This document shows positions 32,903 to 43,029 of a stretch of DNA of 64,000 nucleotides, in pieces. The stretch is taken from NCBI GenBank assembly GCA_937958995.1, contig CALGAP010000023.1, positions 124,001 through 188,000 on the forward strand. Direction: 5' to 3'. The position numbers and the translations under genes were made by a program. The first letter of the stretch is position 1. Each line of letters starts with the position of its first letter. The notes beneath the pieces are model-generated. The model saw only the letters and a list, made by a program, of their open reading frames with translations. It had not been told where the DNA came from and searched no databases. The stretch is from an uncultured Chitinophagaceae bacterium. Its GTDB lineage: Bacteria > Bacteroidota > Bacteroidia > Chitinophagales > Chitinophagaceae.

Positions 32903-35377
32903 TTATCGGTCGAAAAGCCTGGAGTCGATCCGGATTTGGAAGAGTCGCATCACTTCGGAGAAACTGTATGTGATGGTCGCTGAAATTTTGTTAAAGGGGG
33001 CGATCAGCAATCCCGGACCATAACCAATATGAATCTTGTTGCTCTTTTCCCCGGGCATCCAGACGCGGCCATTGTCGAAAAAGCCGAAGATGCCGATCTT
33101 ACCATTCATGATGCGGCTGCGGAAATCGGTGATAAAGCGTAATTCGTTTTGATTGTAATAGGCGGTTTGCCCCCAGAAGCGCTCTCGGCGGTAGCCGCGC
33201 AATGAACGTCCGCCGCCAATAATAGCATGCTGGTATTGCTGACCACTGTTCAATACATTATCATTTACCACTGTGGCGCCTCCGGCGCGAAACGCGAACG
33301 AAATATGTTTGGTGATGGGCAGAAAGGCCAGCAAATGTGCCTCGTATTTCTGGAAAAATTCGTCCTGGTGGAAATTATTTGAAAAGGTTCCGGTGGTCAA
33401 AAAGGCGATTCCTTTCACGGGCACAATCGAGTCTGTGAGCGTAGAGAACGTGTAAGCAAGTTCGGCGCCTGCATACGGATTTTCTTCGTACACTTCGGGA
33501 TATAAAAAGTGGAATTGTTTGGAGACATATCTCGCGCTGTCATTAATGTTTTTCACGTTTTGATAAAAGCCGGTGAGGCTTATACGATGCTTGTCAAATG
33601 AACGGGTTAGTGCCACGCTCGCAAACCATTCGCGGCTGCGGAGACGGTGGTATGGCAGCTCTTTGGTAGCCATCTGCGTTTCATTGCCCGTGCCGTAAAA
33701 ATTTGTCCAGCGTACGGCATCGTATTCTCCGTACAGCGACAAATCCCATTTACCAACCAGCGACGGATACAATGCGCCGGCATAAACGCTTATCGCATTC
33801 TGTGAAATGGAATAACGAAGGCCGGCTGTGTATTGGCTCGCAAAAGGTGATTTCAGCCATTGCTGACGTGTGTTCTTATATTGAATACCCACGTACAAAC
33901 GATCGGGGTTGTTATACAAAATGTCGGGGCTAAAGCCTTTGTAGCTGTACTCATACCATTGGTAAGAATAAGGCGGAGTGGTATCGCTAACCAATATTTT
34001 GATGGCGTTGTTGCCTTGGGGAATATTGAATTCATCATGACCATCATTGCCAAATAGCCTGATCTTTTTTGTTTCAGAAGGATCGAATATACGTTGATAG
34101 TAGGGCTCTTTTTCTGTTTCTCCCTCTTCACTGATTCGGTATACGCTTACCTGCGTCTTGCCATCCATTTCTTTTACTTCGAAATATTCATTTTCTGCTG
34201 AGCCGGGAATGAATACTTCGGGAGAAATGAAGCGATAGTATTCGCGTGCAAAACGTGGCAATTGCTCGCGGCGTGATTTCAGTTTATCAATCAACTCTTG
34301 TCCGGACAATGCAAAAATTTCGGGCGGCAGACCCCGGACGGAAGTAGCAATTACAGTGTCGGTTAATGCCCGCTGCAATTCATGCACGGCTCGTTCCCAG
34401 TCTTGCCAGGATAAGGAGTTGGTGAAATAGCGATCCATGTATCGCATTTCCCAATTCAGTTGTTCAATATTTTTTACGTTATGACCGAAATTCTGCATGT
34501 ATTTCAGCTTTGCGGCAGACATAATCGGATCAATTAGCACTCCGTTGTGTGTATAAAAAGCCTGGTCGCGGTCGCGGGGCACGGGCACGTAGTGCCTCAT
34601 TTTTTCACCGTCTTTTTCCGATTTCACCACACCCCAGCGCCAGTTGTCTTCGTGCCGGTCCCAGTCGGAGATGAGCATATCGAACAAACGTGATTTCAGG
34701 TACTGGTATTGATCAACGGTGTGGCGATTGCTTTCTTTCATTTTTTCAAAAAGATCTGCGGAGCTCTCAAATTTTTCGAAGTTGCCGAGATGATCGGCAT
34801 CGCTCCAGTCGCCATCGGGACGCTGCTCAAGCAGGTAGAGATCATTTTTGTATTTTTCATTAAACGAGTCGAGTGCGGCCTGCTCGGGCAGCCATACCAC
34901 ATAAGATTGTGAATGATAAATGCCTGCTTGCTCCATCATATAAGAGAGTGCCATCGCCGCATAAGGATGCGCCATCGATACCTGGTCTTGTATTATATCG
35001 GCAGCAAAGGTTCCTTTTAATTCTTCGGGCAGCACTTTCGTTCGGGCTTTGTTGACCGATCGAAGCGTGTATTCTTTTCCCTCCACATTTTTTAACCGCA
35101 GTGATCGTGTTTCGTTACCTCCGCCCGCTTTATAAGGTATCAGACCACCAAAAGCTGTGTCGAGGTAAAGCACCGGCACGCGTATGGGAGTGGACCATTC
35201 GGCTCTGCGGTTTTGTCCCCAAAGCCAGGTGTGCAAATTCTTGCGTTCATATTGTTCTCCGGCGGCCACTGTCTTATACAATGGGCGGGTTGTGTCGGTT
35301 GAACTCACTTGACTGAAACTGATGCCGGGCATTATACTCAATCCAATCGCTATATATATTATGTTGAAGCATCGCAT
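32903..35377 (-). CDS. Outer-membrane BamA-type beta-barrel fused to a kinase-like domain
   Basis: This is an 824-residue protein with a signal peptide (residues ~1-23). Residues ~75-400 look like an atypical kinase fold. They have a glycine-rich hairpin ('AGGGNETRSLRL', ~84-95), a basic strand ('EYTLRSVNK'), a catalytic-loop-like 'SDWDRHEDNWRWG' (237-249) and a metal-site-like 'PRDRDQAF' (268-275). These resemble HipA, FAM20 and PI4-kinase loops ('DRHxxN'). Residues ~520-824 form a D15/BamA-like barrel ('GGGRSLRGYRRERFWGQTAY', 'FFDNGRVW', 'GYGPGLLIAPF'). From memory, related proteins often start with a calcineurin-like phosphoesterase domain; this one lacks it. Kinase activity is unproven. 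Confidence 0.7.
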   Translation of the reverse strand: MRCFNIIYIAIGLSIMPGISFSQVSSTDTTRPLYKTVAAGEQYERKNLHTWLWGQNRRAEWSTPIRVPVLYLDTAFGGLIPYKAGGGNETRSLRLKNVEGKEYTLRSVNKARTKVLPEELKGTFAADIIQDQVSMAHPYAAMALSYMMEQAGIYHSQSYVVWLPEQAALDSFNEKYKNDLYLLEQRPDGDWSDADHLGNFEKFESSADLFEKMKESNRHTVDQYQYLKSRLFDMLISDWDRHEDNWRWGVVKSEKDGEKMRHYVPVPRDRDQAFYTHNGVLIDPIMSAAKLKYMQNFGHNVKNIEQLNWEMRYMDRYFTNSLSWQDWERAVHELQRALTDTVIATSVRGLPPEIFALSGQELIDKLKSRREQLPRFAREYYRFISPEVFIPGSAENEYFEVKEMDGKTQVSVYRISEEGETEKEPYYQRIFDPSETKKIRLFGNDGHDEFNIPQGNNAIKILVSDTTPPYSYQWYEYSYKGFSPDILYNNPDRLYVGIQYKNTRQQWLKSPFASQYTAGLRYSISQNAISVYAGALYPSLVGKWDLSLYGEYDAVRWTNFYGTGNETQMATKELPYHRLRSREWFASVALTRSFDKHRISLTGFYQNVKNINDSARYVSKQFHFLYPEVYEENPYAGAELAYTFSTLTDSIVPVKGIAFLTTGTFSNNFHQDEFFQKYEAHLLAFLPITKHISFAFRAGGATVVNDNVLNSGQQYQHAIIGGGRSLRGYRRERFWGQTAYYNQNELRFITDFRSRIMNGKIGIFGFFDNGRVWMPGEKSNKIHIGYGPGLLIAPFNKISATITYSFSEVMRLFQIRIDSRLFDR

Positions 35378-35610
35378 GTAGCACCAGTATCATAAAACTG
35401 TGCCATGGTCAACCTTTGTTGTTAGCGCGTTTACCACCAACCTATTAGGTGCGGGAAAAAGAATACACAAATGGTGTGAATGGGAAAAAGCATTTACCCC
35501 ATCCTGTGCTTTTAAGGTCACAACAAATACGTTAAATGGAGTATAGGAATGGGTCTTTTACTGGTTTTATTTTGACATGCTCTTCTATCTACTCACTTAA
35601 ACCCGGCGTC

Positions 35611-36690
35611 ATGAACGCTTCTTCTAACTCCCGGCATTTCGTAATGGCAGGGATCATTGCTTTAGCCATTGTCATCCTGTTTGTACTGGGTCTTGAAATT
35701 TACTGGCGAAGTAAAGGCAACCTGGTTTCTTTCAACGACGATAAAGTGCTTTGGGCACACGAACGCCGCAAAGTTTATCAACCCGCCGACCGCTCCACTG
35801 TATTTGCAGGCAGCTCGCGAATAAAATGGGATATTGATATCGAGACATGGGAAAATCTTACTGGCGAAAAGGCCGTTCAACTTGCGCTTGTGGGTACCTC
35901 GCCGCGAAAAATTTTGGAAGATCTGGCCAATGATGAAAATTTCAAAGGCAAATTGATCGTGGATGTGATGGAGTTTGTTTTTTTCACTTTCGATACCATG
36001 AGGTTTGAACGATCGTCGCGCGAGGCGCTCGAGTATTATTATAATGAAACTCCCGCGCAAAGAGGCAGCGCCTTATTAGGTTTTGCCCTGGAATCGAAAC
36101 TGGTAATGATAGACGAAGGAAAATTCGGGCTTAATCAATTGCTGCTCGAAGTTAGCCAAAACAATAACCGTCCGGGGGTGAGGGCTGCGCCCATTCCTTT
36201 TCAGCCGGAATACATAATTGTAACCGCACGCAGGCAAAACAAGTTCACACCAGTGTTTCTGAACAATCCTGGTCTTATTGAAAAGCACGTAGAGCACTGG
36301 AAGCGGGATATGATGGGTGGCGGTCCGCCAGAGGTACCTAAGGGCAAGGCACTTGACTCGATATGCCAGGTGTACAAAACGCTGATTGATAAAATAAGAT
36401 CGCGCGGTGGCACTGTATTGTTTATTCGTCCGCCTGCGAGTGGTGATTACCTGGCAAGTGAAATCCATTTTTTCCCGAGGCAACAATACTGGGACTATTT
36501 CATTGAATACTGCAAAGTGCCCGGCATTCACTTCGCCGACTATCCGGCCACTGCCAATTTTGTCTGCACCGAAGGCTCACACCTCAATCCCGATGATGCA
36601 GTGAAATATACGGCCTCGCTGGTGAACACACTCCGCACCGAGTATGAATGGAGTTTCCCCGTTAGTAAAAGCGGCATTTCAAAAAATTAA
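35611..36690 (+). CDS. Membrane-anchored SGNH-like protein, partner of the MBOAT acyltransferase
   Basis: The start at 35611 gives 359 residues. One N-terminal membrane anchor ('IIALAIVILFVLGLEIYW') is followed by an SGNH/DltD-AlgJ-like domain. 'STVFAGSSRIKWDIDI' carries the likely serine, and 'TEGSHLNPDDAVKYT' the C-terminal Asp/His block. It ends 11 bases before the MBOAT gene, the usual arrangement for O-acyl transfer across the membrane. An in-frame ATG 25 codons upstream is less likely. The recipient polymer is unknown. Confidence 0.65.
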   Translation: MNASSNSRHFVMAGIIALAIVILFVLGLEIYWRSKGNLVSFNDDKVLWAHERRKVYQPADRSTVFAGSSRIKWDIDIETWENLTGEKAVQLALVGTSPRKILEDLANDENFKGKLIVDVMEFVFFTFDTMRFERSSREALEYYYNETPAQRGSALLGFALESKLVMIDEGKFGLNQLLLEVSQNNNRPGVRAAPIPFQPEYIIVTARRQNKFTPVFLNNPGLIEKHVEHWKRDMMGGGPPEVPKGKALDSICQVYKTLIDKIRSRGGTVLFIRPPASGDYLASEIHFFPRQQYWDYFIEYCKVPGIHFADYPATANFVCTEGSHLNPDDAVKYTASLVNTLRTEYEWSFPVSKSGISKN

Positions 36691-36701
36691 AAGCCCCCGC
36701 C

Positions 36702-38147
36702 ATGATCTTTAACTCCTTTACATTTATTGCTTTTTTTGTCCTCCTGCTCATACTGCACAACCTGCCATTTTCATGGAGGGTGAAAAAGATCAACCTGCTC
36801 ATCGCGAGTTATATTTTTTATGCGGCCTGGAACCCGCCGTTTATATTGTTGCTTTGGCTCAGCACAGTGGTCGATTTTTTTGTTGGCCGCGCATTATATC
36901 ACCAGCAGAATGTGACAAAAAGAAAATGGCTGCTGCTGATCAGCCTGATCGGCAACCTGGGCATGCTTTGCTTTTTTAAATATGGAACTTTCCTGCTCGA
37001 AAATTTCACGGTACTTATGAATGCGGCAGGCATCGAATTTCACCCGGCCAAACCGAATATCATTCTGCCCGCGGGCATTTCATTCTATACATTCACTACG
37101 CTTTGCTACACCATCGACATGTACAAAAGAAAAAGCGAGCCGGTGCGTTCCATGCTCGATTTTTCTTTGTTTGTTACTTTCTTCCCACACCTGGTAGCCG
37201 GACCTATTGTGCGTCCGCCTCAACTGGTGCCGCAATTTGAAACACCGCGTAAAGCCACACAACTGCAGTTGTCGCAGGGTTTGTTTTTGCTTTCGCTGGG
37301 TTTGTTTATGAAAGTGGTGCTTGCCGATACAATGCTTGCAGGCACCGCCGACCTGGTGTTTGGTTTCAAAGGCATGCTGGCAAGCGTGGATGCCTGGACG
37401 GGCGTGCTGGCGTTTTCGGGACAAATATTTTTCGACTTCGCCGGTTACTCCACCTGCGCAATCGGCGTGGCGATGTGTTTAGGTTTTTCGCTACCTGAAA
37501 ATTTCCGTTATCCTTATGCAGCGATCGGCTTTTCTGATTTCTGGAAACGATGGCATATCACGCTCTCGCTCTGGCTGCGCGATTATTTGTATATAGAAAT
37601 TGGCGGCAACCGCAAAGGTGAACTGCGCACTTATTTCAACCTGATGATCACCATGCTGCTCGGCGGTCTCTGGCATGGCGCCAACTGGACCTTCGTAGTA
37701 TGGGGCGCGCTGCATGGTACCTATTTATGTGTTGAGCGAATGCTGGTGCGGCGGCCGCGGCCTGTTCCTGATGTGAGTCTGCAAAAGGCTTCATTCATTC
37801 CCACGGGCGTCTCGCAATTTCCGCTGGCATTACTCACCTTCTTCCTGGTCACCATCACCTGGGTATTTTTCAGATCGCCCGATTTTGGCGGCGCCTGGCA
37901 TATGATCACCTCCATGTTTGGACAAGCCCATAAAGGCGCGATGCTGTTGCCAACCACAGATATTTTGAAAGTGCTGATCGTGATTGTGCCCATGCTATTC
38001 TTCCATTGGATAATGAGGAATACAAATGTATTGTCGGTGGCGAAGAAAATACACCCGGTGGTGCTGGGACTTGTGTGGGCTTTCCTGCTGATGGCGATTG
38101 TGGTGAGTCAAAAGACCGGGGATTCGTTTATTTATTTTCAGTTTTGA
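36702..38147 (+). CDS. MBOAT-family O-acyltransferase (AlgI/DltB-like)
   Basis: This is a 481-residue polytopic membrane protein with about ten membrane segments. The family's histidine is H325 in 'LGGLWHGANWTFVVWG', and the second conserved site is 'FWKRWHITLSLWLRDYLY' (H285). 'FPHLVAGPIVRP' is also typical. Such enzymes move acetyl or acyl groups onto surface or secreted polysaccharides. Its gene follows the SGNH-like partner directly. No polysaccharide synthesis genes flank the pair, so the target may be encoded elsewhere. Confidence 0.9.
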   Translation: MIFNSFTFIAFFVLLLILHNLPFSWRVKKINLLIASYIFYAAWNPPFILLLWLSTVVDFFVGRALYHQQNVTKRKWLLLISLIGNLGMLCFFKYGTFLLENFTVLMNAAGIEFHPAKPNIILPAGISFYTFTTLCYTIDMYKRKSEPVRSMLDFSLFVTFFPHLVAGPIVRPPQLVPQFETPRKATQLQLSQGLFLLSLGLFMKVVLADTMLAGTADLVFGFKGMLASVDAWTGVLAFSGQIFFDFAGYSTCAIGVAMCLGFSLPENFRYPYAAIGFSDFWKRWHITLSLWLRDYLYIEIGGNRKGELRTYFNLMITMLLGGLWHGANWTFVVWGALHGTYLCVERMLVRRPRPVPDVSLQKASFIPTGVSQFPLALLTFFLVTITWVFFRSPDFGGAWHMITSMFGQAHKGAMLLPTTDILKVLIVIVPMLFFHWIMRNTNVLSVAKKIHPVVLGLVWAFLLMAIVVSQKTGDSFIYFQF

Positions 38148-38214
38148 TATTTCGCGCCAGGGCGTCTTGGCCCGAAACCAAATTCCCGCCCTACCTTTGC
38201 TGTAAATCGCGCGA

Positions 38215-39531
38215 ATGGATGACCTGATAGCCGCCAGGTTGCAAATGGCAATATCATTGGGTTTTCACATCATCTTTGCCTGTATCGGCATGACGATGCC
38301 CGTATTGATGGCCTTTGCGGAATGGAAGTGGCTGCGCACCCGCAGACAGGAATACCTCGATCTTGCCAGGGCCTGGAGCAAAGGGGTAGCCATATTTTTC
38401 GCCGTTGGTGCGGTATCGGGTACTGTTCTCTCCTTCGAACTTGGTTTGCTTTTTCCCACCTTCATGCAACACGCAGGCGCAATTATAGGCATGCCTTTCT
38501 CCTGGGAAGGCACGGCGTTTTTTGTGGAAGCCATCGCGCTGGGAGTCTTCCTGTATGGATGGAACAGGCTGAACAAATGGGTGCACTGGGCGTCGGGTGT
38601 GGTGGTAGGTATATCGGGTGTGCTCTCGGGTATATTCGTGGTATCGGCCAATGCGTGGATGAATAGTCCTGCTGGCTTTGACTGGAAGAACGGCCGCGCA
38701 GAAAACATCGATCCAGTGGCGGCCATGTTTAATGAGGCCTGGCTCTCGCAGTCTATTCATATGACGCTGGCTGCTTTCATTGCAACAGCCTTTGCCGTGG
38801 CGGGCGTTCATGCATTTCTGTTAATCAAAAACAGGAGTAACCGGTTTCACCGCACTGCGGTAAAAATTGCATTGTGGTTCGGTGCCATAGCAGCTTTTCT
38901 GCAACCACTCAGCGGCGATTTTTCTGCCAAGGATATCGCCAAACGACAACCTGCCAAACTCGCCGCCGCCGAAGCATTATATAAAACCAGCCAGCCCGCC
39001 GACCTGGTGATAGGCGGCATTCCCAACGATAAAGAAGAACGCGTAGATTATGCTTTGCATTTACCCAAACTACTGAGCTTCCTGGCGCATGGCGATTTTG
39101 AAGCCGAAGTAACAGGTCTTGATCAATTTCCCGAAGATGAACGACCGCCGGTGCTCATCACGCATATCGCTTTCCAGGTGATGGTGGGCGCGGGCATGCT
39201 GATGGCATTGGCCGGTTTGTTGTTCATCATTTTTAATATAAAGTGGAAACATGTGTTGCTGAGAAAATGGTGGCTCGCTTTTATCGCGATGCTTACTCCT
39301 ATGGGATTTATTGCCGTGGAGGCGGGATGGACGGTGACGGAAGTGGGACGGCAACCCTGGATCATTTATGGAGTGATGAAGACGAAGGATGCAGTATCGC
39401 CTATGCCCGGTTTACAATTTTCATTATATACTATCACTGTGGTGTATATACTCCTGGGCATCATCCTTGTGTGGTTGATGCGCCGGCAGGTGAAATCGAT
39501 CGGAAAATATTATCCATCTGCGAATACGTAA
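38215..39531 (+). CDS. cydA: Cytochrome bd ubiquinol oxidase subunit I
   Basis: This is a 438-residue subunit I with about nine membrane helices. The haem ligand of the first helix is H18 ('ISLGFHIIFACIGMTMPV'). 'SIHMTLAAFIATAFAVAGVH' supplies the next conserved histidine. 'GWTVTEVGRQPWIIYGVM' is the quinol-site signature near residue 370. The length and moderate Q-loop place it in the short, CIO-like group rather than the long E. coli type. It is followed by cydB after 3 bases. Confidence 0.93.
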   Translation: MDDLIAARLQMAISLGFHIIFACIGMTMPVLMAFAEWKWLRTRRQEYLDLARAWSKGVAIFFAVGAVSGTVLSFELGLLFPTFMQHAGAIIGMPFSWEGTAFFVEAIALGVFLYGWNRLNKWVHWASGVVVGISGVLSGIFVVSANAWMNSPAGFDWKNGRAENIDPVAAMFNEAWLSQSIHMTLAAFIATAFAVAGVHAFLLIKNRSNRFHRTAVKIALWFGAIAAFLQPLSGDFSAKDIAKRQPAKLAAAEALYKTSQPADLVIGGIPNDKEERVDYALHLPKLLSFLAHGDFEAEVTGLDQFPEDERPPVLITHIAFQVMVGAGMLMALAGLLFIIFNIKWKHVLLRKWWLAFIAMLTPMGFIAVEAGWTVTEVGRQPWIIYGVMKTKDAVSPMPGLQFSLYTITVVYILLGIILVWLMRRQVKSIGKYYPSANT

Positions 39532-39534
39532 TTT

Positions 39535-40533
39535 ATGGTTACCGCCATTATCGTCATACTTGCTATTGCTTTTATGCTTTACGCCATATTGGGTGGGGCC
39601 GATTATGGCGCGGGTATCATTGAAATATTGGCGGGCAGAAAAGGAGAGAAGATCATTTCAAAAGCCATCGCACCGGTATGGGAAGCCAATCATGTGTGGC
39701 TTATACTTGCCATAGTAATCATCTTCACCGGGTTTCCGCAGGTGTATGCTACCATCAGCACCGCATTGCATATACCACTGATGGTGGTGCTGATCGGCAT
39801 CGTGTTGCGCGGCTCCACTTTTACCTTCAGGCAATATGATGTTACACGCGATGAAACGCACAAGTACTACACGCTGCTTTTCAGAATTTCGAGTTTTATA
39901 ACGCCGGTATTTTTAGGTGTTACCCTGGGGGCAATGATATTGGGTGAAATAAGTCTCGACACATCGGGCAGTTTTTATAAAAAATTTGTCGCGCCCTGGT
40001 TTAACGCATTTTGTTTTACCGTCGGGTTATTTTCCGCTGCACTTTTTGGTTATATCGCTTCCGTATTTATGATTGGTGAAGTGGAATCATTGGGCGACAG
40101 AAAAAGATATGTGCAGATTGCAAAAGTGTTTCTGTTAGCTACCGTCGCACTGGGCGTGCTGGTATTCCTGGTGGCGGAGTGGCATGGACATCATTTGCTC
40201 GACGAATTTTTTGCATCGGGATTTAGTATTGCTGCATTGAGTACAGTTGTACTGTTGATACCGCTTGTTTTTTATCTCTTCAATCATCCCAATATTCGTA
40301 TCCTGCGCGCAGTAGCAGGTGTGCAGGTGTCGTTGATCATGCTTGGGTGGTTTGCCATACAGTTTCCTATTCTTGTCTATGAAAAAAATGGTCAGCACCT
40401 GACTTTTTACAACACGCAGGCTCCCGCAACAACTATGTTGCAACTGTTGATCGCGCTTTTTGCGGGACTCATACTGGTAATTCCCGCATTCTATTTCTTG
40501 TTCAAGGTCTTTAAGGGCGCAAAAGACTTATAA
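39535..40533 (+). CDS. cydB: Cytochrome bd ubiquinol oxidase subunit II
   Basis: This is a 332-residue subunit II. The N-terminus 'LYAILGGADYGAGIIEILAG' and 'VWEANHVWLILAIVIIFTGF' are diagnostic of CydB, and eight membrane helices are visible. It forms the high-affinity terminal oxidase with CydA. I see no cydX-like small gene or cydCD transporter nearby. Confidence 0.93.
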   Translation: MVTAIIVILAIAFMLYAILGGADYGAGIIEILAGRKGEKIISKAIAPVWEANHVWLILAIVIIFTGFPQVYATISTALHIPLMVVLIGIVLRGSTFTFRQYDVTRDETHKYYTLLFRISSFITPVFLGVTLGAMILGEISLDTSGSFYKKFVAPWFNAFCFTVGLFSAALFGYIASVFMIGEVESLGDRKRYVQIAKVFLLATVALGVLVFLVAEWHGHHLLDEFFASGFSIAALSTVVLLIPLVFYLFNHPNIRILRAVAGVQVSLIMLGWFAIQFPILVYEKNGQHLTFYNTQAPATTMLQLLIALFAGLILVIPAFYFLFKVFKGAKDL

Positions 40534-40635
40534 TACTTTACGCAAACGTTTCCCTTAAATTGAAATTTATCCGCTCGAAAATGGCGAGCCTCAGCGAAAA
40601 TTGAACTAAATTACTACGCAAAGCCCGTTGCTTGC

Positions 40636-42945
40636 ATGAAAAGGAAATTGTCAATATGCGTAACCCTGCTGACTGCTATAATAGTGTTGGCAATTTCCTG
40701 TATGGGCGATGACGAACACGATACCCCATTGCCTAAAACAGTAAGCTATAACTTTCATATACGCCCCATTCTTTCAGATAAATGTTTTGCCTGTCATGGT
40801 CCCGATGGCAACAAACGTCAGGCGGGTCTGCGCCTCGATATCCCCGACAGTGCCTATGCTCCGCTGAAAGAGACAAAAGGTGCTTTTGCAATTGTTCCCG
40901 GCAAACCCAACCAGTCAGAACTTTTTAAACGAATCTCCAGCACCGACTCTTCATACCGCATGCCAACGCCTGATTCCCATCTCGGTGCGTTGACGGAATA
41001 CGAAGTAAAACTTTTTAAAAAATGGATTGAACAAGGCGCGAAGTATGAACCGCACTGGGCTTTCATGCCACCATCAAAGTCAGAACTGCCCGAGCCAAAA
41101 AATAAAAAATGGGCCAGGAACGAGATCGATCTTTTTATACTCGATAAGATGGCGATGAAGGGACTGCAACCCAACGAAGAGGCCGACAAGGAAAGATTAC
41201 TAAAGCGAATTTGTCTTGATATTACCGGTCTTCCACCCACCATTGAAATGATGGACCGCTTCCTGGCCGATGATTCAGAGCATGCCTATGAAAAAATGAT
41301 CGATGAATTGCTGGCCATGCCGCAGTACGGCGAAAAGATGGCGGTACACTGGATGGACGTGGCGCGCTATTCAGACAGCTATGGCTACCAGGACGATAAT
41401 ATCCGCACGCAATGGCCCTGGCGCGACTGGGTGATTCATGCTTTCAACAAGAACATGCCTTACGACGAGTTCCTCACCTGGCAGATTGCCGGCGATATGT
41501 TGCCCAATGCCAGCAAGGAACAGATCCTGGCCACCGGCTTTTTCCGCAACCACAAGTACACCGAAGAAGGAGGTGTGATACCGGAAGAATACCGCATCGA
41601 GTACCTGCTCGACAAAACCAAAACATACAGCAAAGGAATATTAGGCATCACACTTGAATGCGCGCAATGCCACGATCATAAATATGATCCGTTCTCTCAG
41701 AAAGACTATTACAGCATGCTCGCCTTCTTCAACAACACGAAAGAAGTAGGGTATGAAGGCGATGTGAGTGTATCGAAACCAGCTAAGAACCCGATTCTCT
41801 ACATTACGCAGGAAGACCGCGCGAATTTGTTAAGTTTCATCAATGCAAAAGATACGTCAAAACTGATGGTATCGGTGATGGGCGAACTGGAGGACAGCAC
41901 GCGCAAAACCTATGTGCTGAACCGCGGCGCTTACGATCAGCCCACCGTTGAAGTGAAGCCTGAAGGATTGAAAGCCGTGATGCCATTTGATACTGCTAAA
42001 TATGAACGCAATCGCCTCGGGCTTGCCAAATGGACATTGGATAAAAACAACCCGCTGACCGCGCGCGTGTTTGTGAACCAGGTATGGCAGGAAATTTTTG
42101 GCAAAGGACTGGTAAAAACTTCCGGCGATTTTGGCATGCAGGGTGAGTTGCCCACGCATCCCGAGCTGCTCGACTGGCTGGCAGTTGATTTTCGTGAGAA
42201 TGGTTGGGATATAAAAAGACTGGTTAAACAAATTCTGATGTCGGCCACCTACCGTCAATCGGCGAGGGTGACCGATGACCATTTAAGAAAAGACCCCGAC
42301 AATATTTATTATGCGAAAGCGCCGCGCCAGCGTTTGAAAGCGGAATTTGTGCGCGATCTCTACCTGGCGAGCAGCGGGCTGCTGGTAAAAAAGATTGGTG
42401 GACCTAGTTTGAAGACTTATCAGCCCAAAGGCTTGTGGGAGCTTGCTTCATCGGGGCGCGGCGTGCTGGCCACTTACCGGCAGGATCACGGCGAGGATCT
42501 CTATCGCCGCGGACTGTACAGCTTTATTAAACTTACCGTGCCGCCACCCAATATGATCATGTTCGATGCCAGCAACCGCGATCAGTGCGAAGTGAAAAGA
42601 TTGCAGACCAACACGCCCTTGCAGGCACTGGTAATGATGAATGATCCTGGTGTGCTGGAAGCATCGCGCGTGCTGGCGCAAAAACTGCTGGCGCAGCAAT
42701 CATCTGTCGGGGAAAAGATTACGCTGGCCTTCCGTCGCATCGTCTGCCGCACGCCGACAGAGAAGGAAAAGCAATTATTGAATGAACTATATAATGATCA
42801 ATTGAACGCAAACGCTGATCCGAAGCCTTTGCTAAAAATTGGAGAATATCCTTATGATGAAAATCTGGATCCGCAACAATGTGTGGCATTGATGAAGGTA
42901 ATCAGTACGATATATAACCTGGAAGAAGCGATCATGAAGACATAG
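40636..42945 (+). CDS. Planctomycete-type cytochrome c lipoprotein with DUF1549 and DUF1553
   Basis: This is a 769-residue lipoprotein (lipobox cysteine C22 in 'IVLAISCMGDD'). Residues ~38-130 are a PSD-type cytochrome c domain with one haem site, C50-F-A-C53-H54. DUF1549 follows at ~160-370 ('ITGLPPT', 'YGEKMAVHWMDVARYSDSYG') and contains a second CxxCH ('ECAQCHDHKYDP'). DUF1553 occupies ~460-740 ('PLTARVFVNQVWQEIFGKGL', 'RQSARV'). It starts a three-gene operon with DUF1501 and a DUF2231/cytochrome protein. The function of these sets is not established. Confidence 0.85.
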   Translation: MKRKLSICVTLLTAIIVLAISCMGDDEHDTPLPKTVSYNFHIRPILSDKCFACHGPDGNKRQAGLRLDIPDSAYAPLKETKGAFAIVPGKPNQSELFKRISSTDSSYRMPTPDSHLGALTEYEVKLFKKWIEQGAKYEPHWAFMPPSKSELPEPKNKKWARNEIDLFILDKMAMKGLQPNEEADKERLLKRICLDITGLPPTIEMMDRFLADDSEHAYEKMIDELLAMPQYGEKMAVHWMDVARYSDSYGYQDDNIRTQWPWRDWVIHAFNKNMPYDEFLTWQIAGDMLPNASKEQILATGFFRNHKYTEEGGVIPEEYRIEYLLDKTKTYSKGILGITLECAQCHDHKYDPFSQKDYYSMLAFFNNTKEVGYEGDVSVSKPAKNPILYITQEDRANLLSFINAKDTSKLMVSVMGELEDSTRKTYVLNRGAYDQPTVEVKPEGLKAVMPFDTAKYERNRLGLAKWTLDKNNPLTARVFVNQVWQEIFGKGLVKTSGDFGMQGELPTHPELLDWLAVDFRENGWDIKRLVKQILMSATYRQSARVTDDHLRKDPDNIYYAKAPRQRLKAEFVRDLYLASSGLLVKKIGGPSLKTYQPKGLWELASSGRGVLATYRQDHGEDLYRRGLYSFIKLTVPPPNMIMFDASNRDQCEVKRLQTNTPLQALVMMNDPGVLEASRVLAQKLLAQQSSVGEKITLAFRRIVCRTPTEKEKQLLNELYNDQLNANADPKPLLKIGEYPYDENLDPQQCVALMKVISTIYNLEEAIMKT

Positions 42946-42970
42946 AGCGCACAATGGAACAAACTAAAGC

Positions 42971-43010
42971 CTTTGCGCCTTAGCGCCTTTGCGCGAAATC
43001 TTCGCGTGAA
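42971..43010. repeat. Dispersed CTTTGCGCC-type intergenic repeat
   Basis: CTTTGCGCCTTAGCGCCTTT is followed by GCGCGAAATCTTCGCG, a small hairpin. Sequences of this kind are scattered between genes in many Bacteroidota genomes. It lies in the 84-base gap between the first two genes of the cytochrome operon. Confidence 0.6.
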
Positions 43011-43029
43011 AAGTCCAAAACGCACAACC

